A stretch of DNA of 64,000 nt from DATKPA01 sp051955985 (GCA_051955985.1 JBQCGD010000039.1:10823-74822); one strand, 5' to 3'; counted from the stretch's first letter, positions 40,832-50,240 are shown. Notes: generated from the sequence alone by a model not told the origin. Program-made: numbers and translations.

Positions 40832-43588
40832 ATGCGTCGATGCATCCGGAACGGACGCTGGCTGTCCAGCGCCACCCTTGTCAGCGGGATCGCGCTCGCG
40901 GCCGCGCAAGCCTCCGGCGCGACCGTGACGCTTTCCTGGACCGGCACCGTTTCGACCGCCTGGAACGACGGGCGAAACTGGGGCCAAGGCTCCGCCGCCG
41001 TCTATCCGAACAACGGCATCGGCGGCAACCTGTACAACGCCTTCATCGGCGCCCCGGCCCCGGCGAACCTGAGCATTCCCTCCGGCGTCGGCATCACCAT
41101 CGAAGCGCTCACCACCGGCGCCTCCGGCGTGCTCAACATCTCCCAGGGCGATGTCCTCAAACTCAACGGCACCCTCACCAACGACGGCGCCATCTCCCTC
41201 CTCACCGGCTCCATCTCCTTCCTCGCCAACAACGCCCTCACCGGTGCCGGCGCCCTTACCCTCCACGGCACCACCGACATCACCGGCAACCTCACGCAGG
41301 CTTCCAACCACACCATCAACGGCACCGGCTCTATCAACGCCGGCCTCACCAACGACGGCACCGTCAACGCCAACGTCGCCGGCCAGATCCTCTTCGTCTA
41401 CCACAACATGACCAACCACCACTTAATGGAAGCCACGACCGGCGGAAATCTCACCATTGCCTCGGCCACCATCACCCAGTCCGACACCGGCCAGATCTAC
41501 GCCGATTCCAACAGCACCGTCTCGCTCAACATCGCCCGCGTCGTCGGCGGAATCCTCGACACCGCCCCCACCGGCGTCATCAACTGCGTCAACGTCTCCG
41601 GCAGGACCACCCTCACCGATGTCACCAACAACGGCATCCTCAACGTCGTGCGCAACGTCGCCGTCAATGTCGCCGGCGCCTCGCTGGTCAACAACGGGCT
41701 CATCACCGTCAACAGCGACCGCTTCAATTTCGCGGACGTCTCGTTCCTCTCATTCGCGGCGAACGTCACGCTCTCCGGCACCGGCACTGTGCGGCTTAAG
41801 GGCGGCGGCTCCGTCAGCGATGGCCCCATCACCCAGGCCGCCAATCACACCATCGAGGGATGGGGAACCTTCAGCCCCACCATCGGCACCACCAACACCA
41901 ACAACGGCACCGTGAACGCCAACGTCGCCAACCAGACGCTGCTCGTCTCCTACATCGACAACAATCACCTCCTCGAAGCCACCAACGGCGGAAACCTGCT
42001 TATCTTCGGCGACATCCATCAATCCGCGACCGGCCAGCTTTTTGCCGGCGACACCAGCACCGTCACCCTCTACAACCCCTCCGTGACCGGCGGCACGCTC
42101 AACGCCTCCGGCAACGGCACGTTCCAGGCCAATTACGGCACCACCCTCCTCACCAACCTCACCAACAACGCCCCCGTGTATGTCACCGATGGGCTCGACC
42201 TTGCCGGCACGCAGTTCACCAACAACAGCCTGCTCGCGTATCTCCCCGGCGGCGTCGGCCACATCACCGCCGGCACGCTGACCAACAGCGGCACCATTGC
42301 CGTTTCCAGCGATTCCATGCATTTCAACCAGGCGCTCTCCTTCGGCGCCAATTGCCTCCTCACCGGCTCCGGCAGCCTCACGCTGTCGGATGACGGATCC
42401 AGCGCCTCGTCCATTTCCACCGAGTTCGGCGTCACCCTCACGCAGGACACGCTGCACACCCTCGCAGGCTCCGGCCAGTTCACCGGCAACCTGACGAACA
42501 ACGGCACGCTGAACGCCAACGTCGCAGGCCGAACGCTTTATCTCGCCGGCGCCGTGACCAACAACGGCCTCGCCCGCGCCTCCAACGGCGGCACGCTGCA
42601 ATTTGATCCTGGCACGCTCACAAACGCCGCCGGCGCGACGCTTACCGGCGGCAACTTCGAAGTTGACGCCGGCTCCACGCTCTCCATTCCCGTCGCCCTC
42701 CAGACCAACGCTGCCAATGTCACGCTCGACGGCGCGGACGCCAGCTTCCCCGCCCTCAACTCCCTCACCACCAACGCCGGCCGCCTCGTGCTGCGCAACG
42801 GCGCGACCTTCTCTCCCGATGCGGCCGTCGACAACAGCGGCACGATCCTCGTCGGTTCCGGCGCTTCGCTCTCCACGCCCCAATTGACGCTGAACGCGGG
42901 GCTTCTCGCAGGCGACGGAACGGTGTCCGCGCCCGTCGTGGCCGGCGGCCCACACACGGTGAGCGTCGGCCTCCCCGGCACGAATTCCCCCGCGTCCCTC
43001 GCCCTCGCTTCCCTGTCCACCAACGCCAACACCACGTTGGAGTTTGACCTGACCGCCCCCGCCACCGGCCCCGCCTCCAGCGTCAACGACACCCTCGTGA
43101 TCGCCGGCAACCTGGCCCTGAACGGCGGCACACTCCAGCTCGCCTCCGCCCCCGCCGGCGCCGCGTCGCTCGGTTACTACAAAATTATCCAGTACGGCAC
43201 GCTTTCCGGCGCTCCCTCCAGCCTCGTGCTCCCCGCCGGCGCCGACCACATCCTCTTCACCCTCGACACCCACCGCGATCCCGGCTTCATCGACCTGCAC
43301 AAAGGCTTCATCGGCGACGCCAACGACGATGGCAAAGTCGACCTCACCGACCTCTCGGTCGTCCTCAACCACTTCGGCGAGGCCACCAGCCGTTGGACCG
43401 ACGGCAACTTCGACGGCGCCGCCACCGTCAACCTCACCGATCTCTCCTATGTCCTCAACAATTTCGGCCTCAGCGCCGGCATCAGCGGCACGGTTTCGCC
43501 AACCACGTCCGCCATCCCCGAACCCGCCACCCTCGCCCTCTTCGCGCCCCTCGTGTGGAGCACCGCGCTCACACGGCGAAGACGTTAA
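40832..43588 (+). CDS. Large secreted beta-strand-repeat protein with dockerin and PEP-CTERM
   Basis: Secreted protein of 918 aa that follows the previous gene after 21 bp and is probably co-transcribed. A signal peptide (about 1-29) precedes LSWTGTVSTAWNDGRNWG, the same start type as its neighbour, then beta repeats with recurring NNGTVNANVAGQ/ANVANQ segments and a parallel-beta-like region to about residue 800. The dockerin-like pair is DANDDGKVDLTDLS and DGNFDGAATVNLTDLS (about 823-875); the tail is IPEPATLALFAPL with RRRR. No enzyme motif is recognised. A G-rich ribosome site (GGGGG) precedes ATG 40832. Confidence 0.82.
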   Translation: MRRCIRNGRWLSSATLVSGIALAAAQASGATVTLSWTGTVSTAWNDGRNWGQGSAAVYPNNGIGGNLYNAFIGAPAPANLSIPSGVGITIEALTTGASGVLNISQGDVLKLNGTLTNDGAISLLTGSISFLANNALTGAGALTLHGTTDITGNLTQASNHTINGTGSINAGLTNDGTVNANVAGQILFVYHNMTNHHLMEATTGGNLTIASATITQSDTGQIYADSNSTVSLNIARVVGGILDTAPTGVINCVNVSGRTTLTDVTNNGILNVVRNVAVNVAGASLVNNGLITVNSDRFNFADVSFLSFAANVTLSGTGTVRLKGGGSVSDGPITQAANHTIEGWGTFSPTIGTTNTNNGTVNANVANQTLLVSYIDNNHLLEATNGGNLLIFGDIHQSATGQLFAGDTSTVTLYNPSVTGGTLNASGNGTFQANYGTTLLTNLTNNAPVYVTDGLDLAGTQFTNNSLLAYLPGGVGHITAGTLTNSGTIAVSSDSMHFNQALSFGANCLLTGSGSLTLSDDGSSASSISTEFGVTLTQDTLHTLAGSGQFTGNLTNNGTLNANVAGRTLYLAGAVTNNGLARASNGGTLQFDPGTLTNAAGATLTGGNFEVDAGSTLSIPVALQTNAANVTLDGADASFPALNSLTTNAGRLVLRNGATFSPDAAVDNSGTILVGSGASLSTPQLTLNAGLLAGDGTVSAPVVAGGPHTVSVGLPGTNSPASLALASLSTNANTTLEFDLTAPATGPASSVNDTLVIAGNLALNGGTLQLASAPAGAASLGYYKIIQYGTLSGAPSSLVLPAGADHILFTLDTHRDPGFIDLHKGFIGDANDDGKVDLTDLSVVLNHFGEATSRWTDGNFDGAATVNLTDLSYVLNNFGLSAGISGTVSPTTSAIPEPATLALFAPLVWSTALTRRRR

Positions 43589-43624
43589 CAGGTCCAATGC
43601 GAAAAACGCCGCAACCGCGCCCCA

Positions 43625-45067
43625 TCACAAACGACGCCGCCGCCGCCGCAACAACCCGATCACCCCCGCCGCCATCACCCCCAGCGTCCCCGGCTCCGGC
43701 ACCAGTTGAAACACCACCCCCGTCGTCCCGCGCGGCCCCAGGTTCGTCGACGCCATCACAAAAATCTCCCCGTTCGCATCCTCCCCGAAGCCCTTCAGCC
43801 ACAACCCCAGCGGCGCATCCATGTTGAACTCGTTGATCACCCCCGTCGACAGGTCCGCATAAAACAGCCGGCCGTTCCCCGGGGCGTTGAATGGCCCGTT
43901 GCTGAAATCGCCGAAAATGTACATCCCATCCAACTGCGGCAGCAGCGACCCGTGATACACAAAGCCGCCGTTGATCGCCGTCCCCGAGTTGTGGTCATAC
44001 TCCATGATCGGATCGGTCAGCCCCGCCGGCGACCCCGGGCTGTTCACCGGGTTGTCCAGCCCCGTGCTCTTGTCGAACAAAAACGTCCCCTCCTTCACCC
44101 CCCACCCGTAATTCGCCCCCTTCGTGATCACGTTCACCTCCTCCACCTCGTTCTGCCCGACATCCCCCTCGATCAACTTCCCGCTCGCCGGATCAAAGCT
44201 GAACTTGTACGGATTGCGCAGCCCGTACGCATAAATTTCCGGCGCCGCCCCCGTCGTGTTCACAAATGGATTGTCCGCCGGAATCCCGTACTTCCCGTTC
44301 GCACTGTTGTTCCCGTGCGGATCGATGCGCAGCATCTTCCCCATGATCACCGACAGCGACTGCGCATTGCCCGTCCCCGCGATGTGCCCGCTCCCCACAT
44401 CGTTGGCGTTCCCGCCGTCGCCGAGCGCCCAGTACAGCATCCCGTCCGGCCCAAACGCGATCGTCCCCCCGTTATGATTCAACGCCGGATGATCCTCCCG
44501 GATCAAGTCCACGCGCGACGCCATGTCCACCGCCCCCGCATTGTTCACCTTCCACGACGAAACCACGTTCTGGTGATCGATCGGCAAGGTCAGCGTCCCC
44601 GGCGCCGGCCCGAAATCCGCCGTCGCCGTCCCCGCCGCCTCGCTCTGGTACGTGTAAAACATGTGGAATCCCGGGCTCGCCGGATTGTTGAACCCCGGAT
44701 CGAACGCCAGGCTCAACAACCCGCGCTCGTCGTATCCCGGCTGCAACGGCACCGCGTTCTCCAGGCCCGTCAAATCCAAGAACGGCGTCGCCTGCATCAC
44801 GCCGTTGTGCATCACATCCACCTTCCCCGCCTGGTCCACCACGAACAGGTCGCTCGTGTCCCCCGGCTGCGTCACCCCCGATACCGGCGCTACCAGCCCC
44901 GTCGCCATCGTCTGCAGCGACACGTGAATCGCCCCCGGATGAATCGCCCCCGGCAGCAGATCCTGCCCCGCGCCATCGGCAAGCCCCGGCATCGCGCCGG
45001 CCACCCCTGCGAAAATCACGTACGCCGCCCACGGCCGCTCGCCGCGGGCCCTGTCTTTCCTGCTCAT
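43625..45067 (-). CDS. Secreted PQQ-dependent sugar dehydrogenase (GSDH) with PEP-CTERM
   Basis: Soluble quinoprotein aldose dehydrogenase-like six-bladed propeller, 480 aa. The GSDH hallmarks are PGYDERGLLSLAFDPGF, NHNGGTIAFGPDGMLYWALGDGG (catalytic His and Ca/PQQ region), GKMLRIDPHG, YAYGLRNPYKFSFD and EEVNVITKGANYGWG. The N-terminus has a signal peptide (MSRKDRARGERPWAAYVIFAG); the C-terminus has VPEPGTLGVMAAGVIGLL and an Arg cluster, so it is sorted to the surface like its neighbours. GGGAG precedes ATG 45067. It converges on the secreted-protein cluster with a 36-bp gap. Substrate unknown. Confidence 0.87.
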   Translation of the reverse strand: MSRKDRARGERPWAAYVIFAGVAGAMPGLADGAGQDLLPGAIHPGAIHVSLQTMATGLVAPVSGVTQPGDTSDLFVVDQAGKVDVMHNGVMQATPFLDLTGLENAVPLQPGYDERGLLSLAFDPGFNNPASPGFHMFYTYQSEAAGTATADFGPAPGTLTLPIDHQNVVSSWKVNNAGAVDMASRVDLIREDHPALNHNGGTIAFGPDGMLYWALGDGGNANDVGSGHIAGTGNAQSLSVIMGKMLRIDPHGNNSANGKYGIPADNPFVNTTGAAPEIYAYGLRNPYKFSFDPASGKLIEGDVGQNEVEEVNVITKGANYGWGVKEGTFLFDKSTGLDNPVNSPGSPAGLTDPIMEYDHNSGTAINGGFVYHGSLLPQLDGMYIFGDFSNGPFNAPGNGRLFYADLSTGVINEFNMDAPLGLWLKGFGEDANGEIFVMASTNLGPRGTTGVVFQLVPEPGTLGVMAAGVIGLLRRRRRRL

Positions 45068-45184
45068 GACACGCTCCCACGAATTGTTGAAATGAACAAT
45101 CTGCGCCCACGCGCCTTTCAGGTGCCCGAACCTCGCCCATCTATTCGCGCAGAATTCCCAAAAACTTCCCCCCTTCCATTCCGC

Positions 45185-45295
45185 GGGTGCATAAACGTTT
45201 TGGGGAACAAGCCCACCCCTTCCAGGGGGTGGGGATTATGTATTCTCCCAAGGGCGGGGCGCGCGCCGCCTTTTCCCCAAAACGTTTATGCACCC
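45185..45295. repeat. 111-bp element with 23-bp perfect terminal inverted repeats
   Basis: GGGTGCATAAACGTTTTGGG plus GAA at 45185-45207 is repeated as its exact reverse complement at 45273-45295, with a 65-bp centre that itself holds a hairpin (CCCACCCC / GGGGTGGG). It lies in the divergent gap between the GSDH and isomerase genes and carries no coding frame. It resembles a MITE or a large regulatory inverted repeat. No clear target-site duplication is visible. Confidence 0.85.
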
Positions 45296-45364
45296 CACCC
45301 CGCCCAGTTGCGTCCACTCCCCCTCACCCCCACAATGCTCCAACCACACGCAAGGAGGCTCCGA

Positions 45365-45964
45365 GTGAATCGCAAATCCCCCACCCGCCGCAACACCTTC
45401 TCCGAAGAATCCATCGGCAACTACATCGCCCAGTCCGCTTCCATCATCTTCGACATGGAAAACCAGATCGACACCCTCCACAAAATCATCTCACTCACCC
45501 TCGCCACCCTCAAACGCGGCAACAAGCTCCTCACCTGCGGCAACGGCGGCTCCGCCGCAGAAGCCATGCACCTCGCCGAGGAACTCACCGGCAAATACAA
45601 CAAGCCCCGCAAGGCCCTCCCCGCCATCTGCCTCTGCTCCGACGCCTCCGCCATGACCTGCATCGCCAACGACTGGGACTTCACCTACGTCTTCTCCCGC
45701 CAGGTCGAAGCCTACGCCCAGAAAAATGACCTCCTCCTCATGTTCACCACCTCCGGAAACTCCACCAACTGCATCCGCGCCGCCCACGCCATGAAAAAGG
45801 CCGGCGGAAAAATCGTCGGCCTCCTCGGCAAGGGCGGCGGGAAGGCCAAATCCCTCTGCGACCTCGCCCTCGTCATCGACTCCAAGCACACCAACCACAT
45901 CCAGGAAGCCCACCAGGTCGTCCTCCATCTCCTCCTCGAAGCGATCGACGCGGAATTCACCTGA
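45365..45964 (+). CDS. gmhA: Phosphoheptose isomerase (GmhA-like SIS domain)
   Basis: Sugar isomerase domain protein of 199 aa that converts sedoheptulose 7-phosphate to glycero-manno-heptose 7-phosphate in LPS heptose synthesis. TCGNGGSAAEAMHLAEELTG and FTTSGNSTNCIRAAHAMK are the two phosphate-binding SIS loops; HTNHIQEAHQVVLHLLLEAID holds the C-terminal active-site His and Glu. GTG 45365 is chosen because AAGGAGG stands 6 bases upstream; the much longer open frame overlaps the opposite gene. Length is normal for GmhA. Close relatives (DiaA) share the fold. Confidence 0.88.
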   Translation: MNRKSPTRRNTFSEESIGNYIAQSASIIFDMENQIDTLHKIISLTLATLKRGNKLLTCGNGGSAAEAMHLAEELTGKYNKPRKALPAICLCSDASAMTCIANDWDFTYVFSRQVEAYAQKNDLLLMFTTSGNSTNCIRAAHAMKKAGGKIVGLLGKGGGKAKSLCDLALVIDSKHTNHIQEAHQVVLHLLLEAIDAEFT

Positions 45965-46096
45965 TTCTCACCTCTTTTTAATCCCTGCAACCCTCAGACT
46001 CCACACACCTGCCTCAGCCCATCCACAGCGACCACATTTCCCATTCCCCGGCCCTCGCTTTGCTCTGCCATTCGACAGCGTGAAGGAGCGCCCCCC

Positions 46097-47431
46097 ATGG
46101 CCGAAGAGTCTGCACCCCAAGAACTCGCCGCCGACAAAATGATCGGCAAACCCCCTCCCACCGACGTCCCCGCCACCACCGCCCCCGCCGCGGAAGTCGT
46201 CCAGGCCGCACCACAGGCCGTCCGACGCTCCATGCCCATGGCCCTCTCCATCATGCTCGGCATCCTCCTCGCCGCCGTCGCCGGCATCTTCTTCTACCGC
46301 CTCACCTGGTTTATCCTCATCCTCTACCTCAGTTTCATCGTCGCCACCATCCTCGAAGCCCCCGTCGAGTGGCTCAAAAAAATCCACATCCGCCGCAGCC
46401 TCGCCTCCGTCATCATCATGGTCGGCGGACTCATCCTCCTCGGAATCCTCCTCTACGCCCTCGGCAACGCCATCTACGGCCAGGTCTCCTCCCTTTCCAC
46501 CAACCTCGAAGCCGCCCCCAAACACATCAACGACTGGGTCCACCATTTCGCCGACAAACACCCCGGCATCGGCTCCCGCCTCAAGGAATTCGACATCAAT
46601 AACGCCCTCGCCGGGCTCGCCCCCTCCGTCACCGCCGTCCTCTCCAACGCCATGAACGGCGTCGAAACCATCACCTGGCTCGTCGTTATGTTCTTCCTCG
46701 TCCTCTATATGCTCCTCGACGGCGCGGATCACCTTAAAACCATCCGCACCCTCCTCCCCCGCCATGCCCGCCTCGACGCCACACGCCTCTTCAACGACAT
46801 CGCCCGCGCCCACCGCGGATGGGCCCTCGCCTCCATCTGCAACGTCGCCTCCTCCTCCATCCTCTCCGGCACCGGCCTCTTCCTCCTCGGCATCCCCGGC
46901 GCCTACGTCCTCGGCTTCTTCGCCGGACTTGGCGAACTCATCCCCAACATCGGACCCCTCATCTGCGCCGCCCCCGCGCTCCTCTTCGTCCTCCTCGCAG
47001 AAACCGACAAATTCATCTACGTCGCCGGTATGTTCATCGTCGTCTGGACCATCCAGGGATACACCATCACCCCCATGATGATGAAGTTCTCCGTCGAGCT
47101 CCCCGTCCTCGTCACCATCATCGCCGTCCTCGTCTTCGGCACCCTCTTCGGTTTCCTCGGCATCTTCGTCTCCATCCCCCTCGTCGCCGACATGGTCGTC
47201 CTCTGGCACTTCTACGCCGCACGCCGCGAAAAGGACACCTTCGACTACGACTCCGTCAACGCCTGCCCCGAGGACCGCCGCGCGCCCATGTCCCCCGACA
47301 ACACCCCCCCATCGCGCCTCCGCAAACTCTTCCGACGCGACCAACGCACCAACCCTCCGGAAACCGCCCCCTCCGGCGCAGAATCCGGCCTCGCCCGCCT
47401 CGAAAAAGCCGAAGACCGCGCCACCCGCTAA
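46097..47431 (+). CDS. AI-2E family transporter
   Basis: Polytopic membrane permease of 444 aa. After a 35-residue Pro/Ala-rich cytoplasmic start there are about eight helices with the family blocks YLSFIVATILEAPVEWL, VMFFLVLYMLLDGADHLK, GIPGAYVLGFFAGLGELIPNIGP and VVWTIQGYTITPMMMKFSVELPVLVT. The family includes autoinducer-2 exporters and Na+/H+ antiporters, so the substrate is open. AAGGAG lies 8 bases before ATG 46097. The C-terminal 60 residues are polar. It ends at a TAA followed by a perfect hairpin. Confidence 0.88.
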   Translation: MAEESAPQELAADKMIGKPPPTDVPATTAPAAEVVQAAPQAVRRSMPMALSIMLGILLAAVAGIFFYRLTWFILILYLSFIVATILEAPVEWLKKIHIRRSLASVIIMVGGLILLGILLYALGNAIYGQVSSLSTNLEAAPKHINDWVHHFADKHPGIGSRLKEFDINNALAGLAPSVTAVLSNAMNGVETITWLVVMFFLVLYMLLDGADHLKTIRTLLPRHARLDATRLFNDIARAHRGWALASICNVASSSILSGTGLFLLGIPGAYVLGFFAGLGELIPNIGPLICAAPALLFVLLAETDKFIYVAGMFIVVWTIQGYTITPMMMKFSVELPVLVTIIAVLVFGTLFGFLGIFVSIPLVADMVVLWHFYAARREKDTFDYDSVNACPEDRRAPMSPDNTPPSRLRKLFRRDQRTNPPETAPSGAESGLARLEKAEDRATR

Positions 47432-47436
47432 AAGTG

Positions 47437-47457
47437 GGCCGACGCCCCCCGTCGGCC
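47437..47457. repeat. Stop-adjacent perfect hairpin
   Basis: GGCCGACG and CGTCGGCC form a perfect 8-bp stem around CCCCC, 5 bases after the TAA of the transporter gene. It is the same element as at 15429-15448, in the same position relative to its gene. Confidence 0.7.
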
Positions 47458-47510
47458 ATTCCCTTCGCGCGCAGGCGCCAACCCCCGCAAAAATCCCTAC
47501 CAATGACCAA

Positions 47511-47541
47511 TTGCTGTTTACCATTCCCCCGCCGCTATAAT
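47511..47541 (+). promoter_or_regulatory. Promoter of the CbiX-like gene
   Basis: TATAAT (47536-47541, perfect -10) with TTGCTG 19 bases upstream; the start codon is 31 bases downstream of the -10, with GGAG between. Confidence 0.5.
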
Positions 47542-47572
47542 CCCCCGCACTCATTTTCCGGAGCCCCCACAC

Positions 47573-48034
47573 ATGCTGCACCACCCCTCCGAAATCGTCG
47601 GCCTCGTCATAGTTGACCACGGCTCCAAAAAAGCCGCCGCCAACGACATGCTCCTCGATGTCGCCGCCATGTTCAAACGCGTCACCGGCACCCCGATCGT
47701 CGAGCCCGCCCACATGGAGCTCGCCGAACCCTCCATCGCCCAGGCCTTCGACAAATGCGTCGCACAGGGTGCCACCCTCGTCGTCGTCCACCCCTACTTC
47801 CTCTCGCCCGGCCGCCACTCCACCACCGACATCCCCACCCTCACCGCCCAGGCCGCCGCCAAACATCCCGGCGTCAAATTCCACGTCACCCAGCCCCTCG
47901 GCCTCGACGAACGCATCGCCCACATCATGTCCCAGCGCATCAGCCACTGCCTCCAGCACAACTTCACCTGCGACTACTGCCGCGCCACCGGCTGCTGCAA
48001 CGGCACCCTCCTCGAACCCGCCACCGCCAAATAA
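47573..48034 (+). CDS. CbiX/SirB-like sirohydrochlorin chelatase with Cys-rich tail
   Basis: Single-domain class II chelatase of 153 aa that inserts cobalt or ferrous iron into sirohydrochlorin (cobalamin or siroheme route). LVIVDHGSKKAAAND holds the catalytic His16 and EPAHMELAEPSI the second metal His46; HPYFLSPGRHS is also typical. The C-terminus has Cys132, Cys135, Cys140 and Cys141 (CDYCRATGCC), which could hold an iron-sulfur cluster, as known for some CbiX with Cys-rich tails. No other tetrapyrrole gene is near. GGAG precedes ATG 47573. Confidence 0.85.
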   Translation: MLHHPSEIVGLVIVDHGSKKAAANDMLLDVAAMFKRVTGTPIVEPAHMELAEPSIAQAFDKCVAQGATLVVVHPYFLSPGRHSTTDIPTLTAQAAAKHPGVKFHVTQPLGLDERIAHIMSQRISHCLQHNFTCDYCRATGCCNGTLLEPATAK

Positions 48035-48111
48035 CCCGCACACCAAATCGAACCACCCTGCGTGCCCCCACCGCCATCTCCCCATCGCCCCCCACCGGCT
48101 CGCTCATCCCT

Positions 48112-48135
48112 ACTTAACCACTTAACCACTTAACT
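48112..48135 (+). repeat. ACTTAACC octamer tandem repeat
   Basis: Three consecutive units ACTTAACC in the 234-bp gap after the CbiX-like gene; same octamer as the inverted arrays at 26471-26569. The rest of the gap shows nothing else. Confidence 0.7.
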
Positions 48136-48268
48136 TTTTACCGCCCGCCCCCTCTTCCCTAATCCCCTCCCCGGATTCACCCGATAACGTATTTAGACTT
48201 TCCGATTGTAAGCCGCCCGTATTTCTGCTTAACTAGCGTTTGATGGCGACTCCAAGGGGGCAAATCGC

Positions 48269-49141
48269 GTGTCGCTCGAATCCATAGAAGCCTACCCGTG
48301 GTTCCTCAACAAACGCCTTGACCTCATGGTCAATGACAACCTCGTCCACACCCGCTTCAACGCCAGTGAGTGGATGGACCACTGGCGGCCGCTCCTCGCC
48401 CGCTGCCTCGATCTCTGGCTCGCCGCAAAACCCCGCCGCTTCCTCGTCGCCATCGCCGGACCCCCCGGCTCCGGCAAGTCCGTCCTCGCCGAACAGCTCC
48501 ACTGGCTCATCGAACGCGGACTCCTCCACAAGGAAATGCACTCCGTCGCCCTCCCCATGGACGGCTTCCACTTCCCACAGGCCCACCTCCAGAACAACTT
48601 CCGAAGCCTCCCCGACGGCACCCGCATCCCCCTCGACTCCGTCAAGGGACAGCCCGATACCTTCGACGTCAAATCCCTCCGACAGGCCATCAAAACCCTC
48701 GTCGGACGACCCGAATACATGGAATGGCCCGGCTACTCCCGCTTCACCCACGACGTCGCCCCAGGCAAGTACCACATCCACTACTCCGCCAACTTCGTCA
48801 TCGTCGAAGGCAACTACATCCTCGTCGACCGCGGCCCCTTCCACGGCATCCCCGACCTCTTCGACCTCAAAATCTACATCGACGGCCCCGCCCCCAAAAT
48901 CATCGCCAACCTCATGGAACGCCACATCGCCGGCGGCAAGTCCGTCGATGAAGCCAAGGAATGGGTCAAACGCATCGACCTCCCCAACGCCCGCATCGCT
49001 GAATCCACCCGCTCTCACGCCGACGTCATCATCGAACGCGACGGCGACGACGACCTCTCCGCCATCAAATGGCGCGAAAAGCCGGCAGTCGCCGCTGCCC
49101 CCGCCGCAGCCGCACCCGCCGCCCCATCCGCAAACCGGTAG
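48269..49141 (+). CDS. P-loop nucleoside/sugar kinase-like protein (PRK/uridine kinase type)
   Basis: P-loop kinase of 290 aa related to the phosphoribulokinase/uridine kinase/YggC (fructose kinase) group. AIAGPPGSGKSVLAEQL (about 65-81) is the Walker A; PMDGFHFP (about 104-111) carries the metal-binding Asp; VIVEGNYILVD and RIAESTRSHADVII are later family blocks. The first 60 residues are an N-terminal helical cap and the last 25 are Ala-rich. GTG 48269 has AAGGGGG 8 bases upstream. Substrate not deducible. Confidence 0.82.
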   Translation: MSLESIEAYPWFLNKRLDLMVNDNLVHTRFNASEWMDHWRPLLARCLDLWLAAKPRRFLVAIAGPPGSGKSVLAEQLHWLIERGLLHKEMHSVALPMDGFHFPQAHLQNNFRSLPDGTRIPLDSVKGQPDTFDVKSLRQAIKTLVGRPEYMEWPGYSRFTHDVAPGKYHIHYSANFVIVEGNYILVDRGPFHGIPDLFDLKIYIDGPAPKIIANLMERHIAGGKSVDEAKEWVKRIDLPNARIAESTRSHADVIIERDGDDDLSAIKWREKPAVAAAPAAAAPAAPSANR

Positions 49142-49336
49142 CAACCCCACCTGCGCAGCCACCCGACCCCTTTTTGGTAATCTGGGCAAGCCCCTACCCT
49201 CATTTTTAGGCCAAAATCGACAGGCCGCCAATGACGTACCCACGCTTGGCGATCTCCCCCGGCCACTCTCCTTCTAGCCTCCCCACTCCCCAAAAACCTG
49301 CTAAAATGCCCCGCTTGGAATCTCCCGGAGTACCTC

Positions 49337-50239
49337 ATGCGCTTCATCAAAATGCACGGCATCGGCAACGACTACGTCTACGTCGAGTCCTTCACCCAAT
49401 CCATCGACCACCCCGAAAAGCTCGCCCCCAAACTCGCCGACCGCCACTTCGGCATCGGCGGCGACGGCCTCATCCTCGTCGCCCCCCCCACCGACGCCGC
49501 CAAAGCCCAGGGCGCCTCCGTCCGCATGCGCATGTTCAACGCCGACGGCTCCGAATCCGAAATGTGCGGCAACGGCGTCCGCTGCGTCGCCAAGTTCGCC
49601 TACGACCACGGCCTCTCCAAACAAAACCCCATGAAAGTCGAAACCGGCCGCGGCGTCCTCTCCCTCCAGCTCCACATCGACCCCGAGGCCGGCACGCAGC
49701 ACGACAAGGTCGAATCCGTCACCGTCAACATGGGCCCCCCCATCCTCGATCTCGAAAAAATCCCCGTCGACCCCCAATGGCTCGGCGCCACCAGCAACCC
49801 ACGCCTCTTCCAGGTCCCCATGGGCACCTCCCTCGGCGTCGAAGCCACCTTCGTCTCCATGGGCAACCCCCACGCCGTCATTTATGTGGACAATGTCGCC
49901 AAGATCGACCTCGAAAAAATCGGCCCCGTCCTCGAAAACCACAAGGCCTTCCCCCGCCGCATGAACGTCCACTTCGTGCAGATCCACTCCCGCGAAGAAG
50001 TCACCATGCGCACCTGGGAACGCGGCTCCGGCGTCACCCTCGCCTGCGGCACCGGCGCCTCCGCCGTCTGCGTCGCCGGCGTCCTCACCAGCAAAACCGA
50101 CCCCAGGATCCTCGCCCACCTCCCCGGCGGCGACCTCACCCTCGAATGGAAAGAAGCCTCCTCCGGCGGCGACGATTGTGTCTACATGACCGGCACCGCC
50201 ACCGAAGTCTTCACCGGCGAATGGCCCGAAAACAAATAA
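49337..50239 (+). CDS. dapF: Diaminopimelate epimerase
   Basis: Cofactor-independent epimerase that converts LL- to meso-diaminopimelate for lysine and peptidoglycan, 300 aa, cytoplasmic. The two catalytic Cys are in place: Cys77 in SEMCGNGVRC and the Cys of TLACGTGASAV (about 236). MHGIGNDYVYVE and HFGIGGDGLILV complete the signature. GGAG precedes ATG 49337, and TAAAAT at 49302-49307 may be its -10 box. A hairpin follows the stop. Confidence 0.96.
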   Translation: MRFIKMHGIGNDYVYVESFTQSIDHPEKLAPKLADRHFGIGGDGLILVAPPTDAAKAQGASVRMRMFNADGSESEMCGNGVRCVAKFAYDHGLSKQNPMKVETGRGVLSLQLHIDPEAGTQHDKVESVTVNMGPPILDLEKIPVDPQWLGATSNPRLFQVPMGTSLGVEATFVSMGNPHAVIYVDNVAKIDLEKIGPVLENHKAFPRRMNVHFVQIHSREEVTMRTWERGSGVTLACGTGASAVCVAGVLTSKTDPRILAHLPGGDLTLEWKEASSGGDDCVYMTGTATEVFTGEWPENK

Positions 50240-50240
50240 A

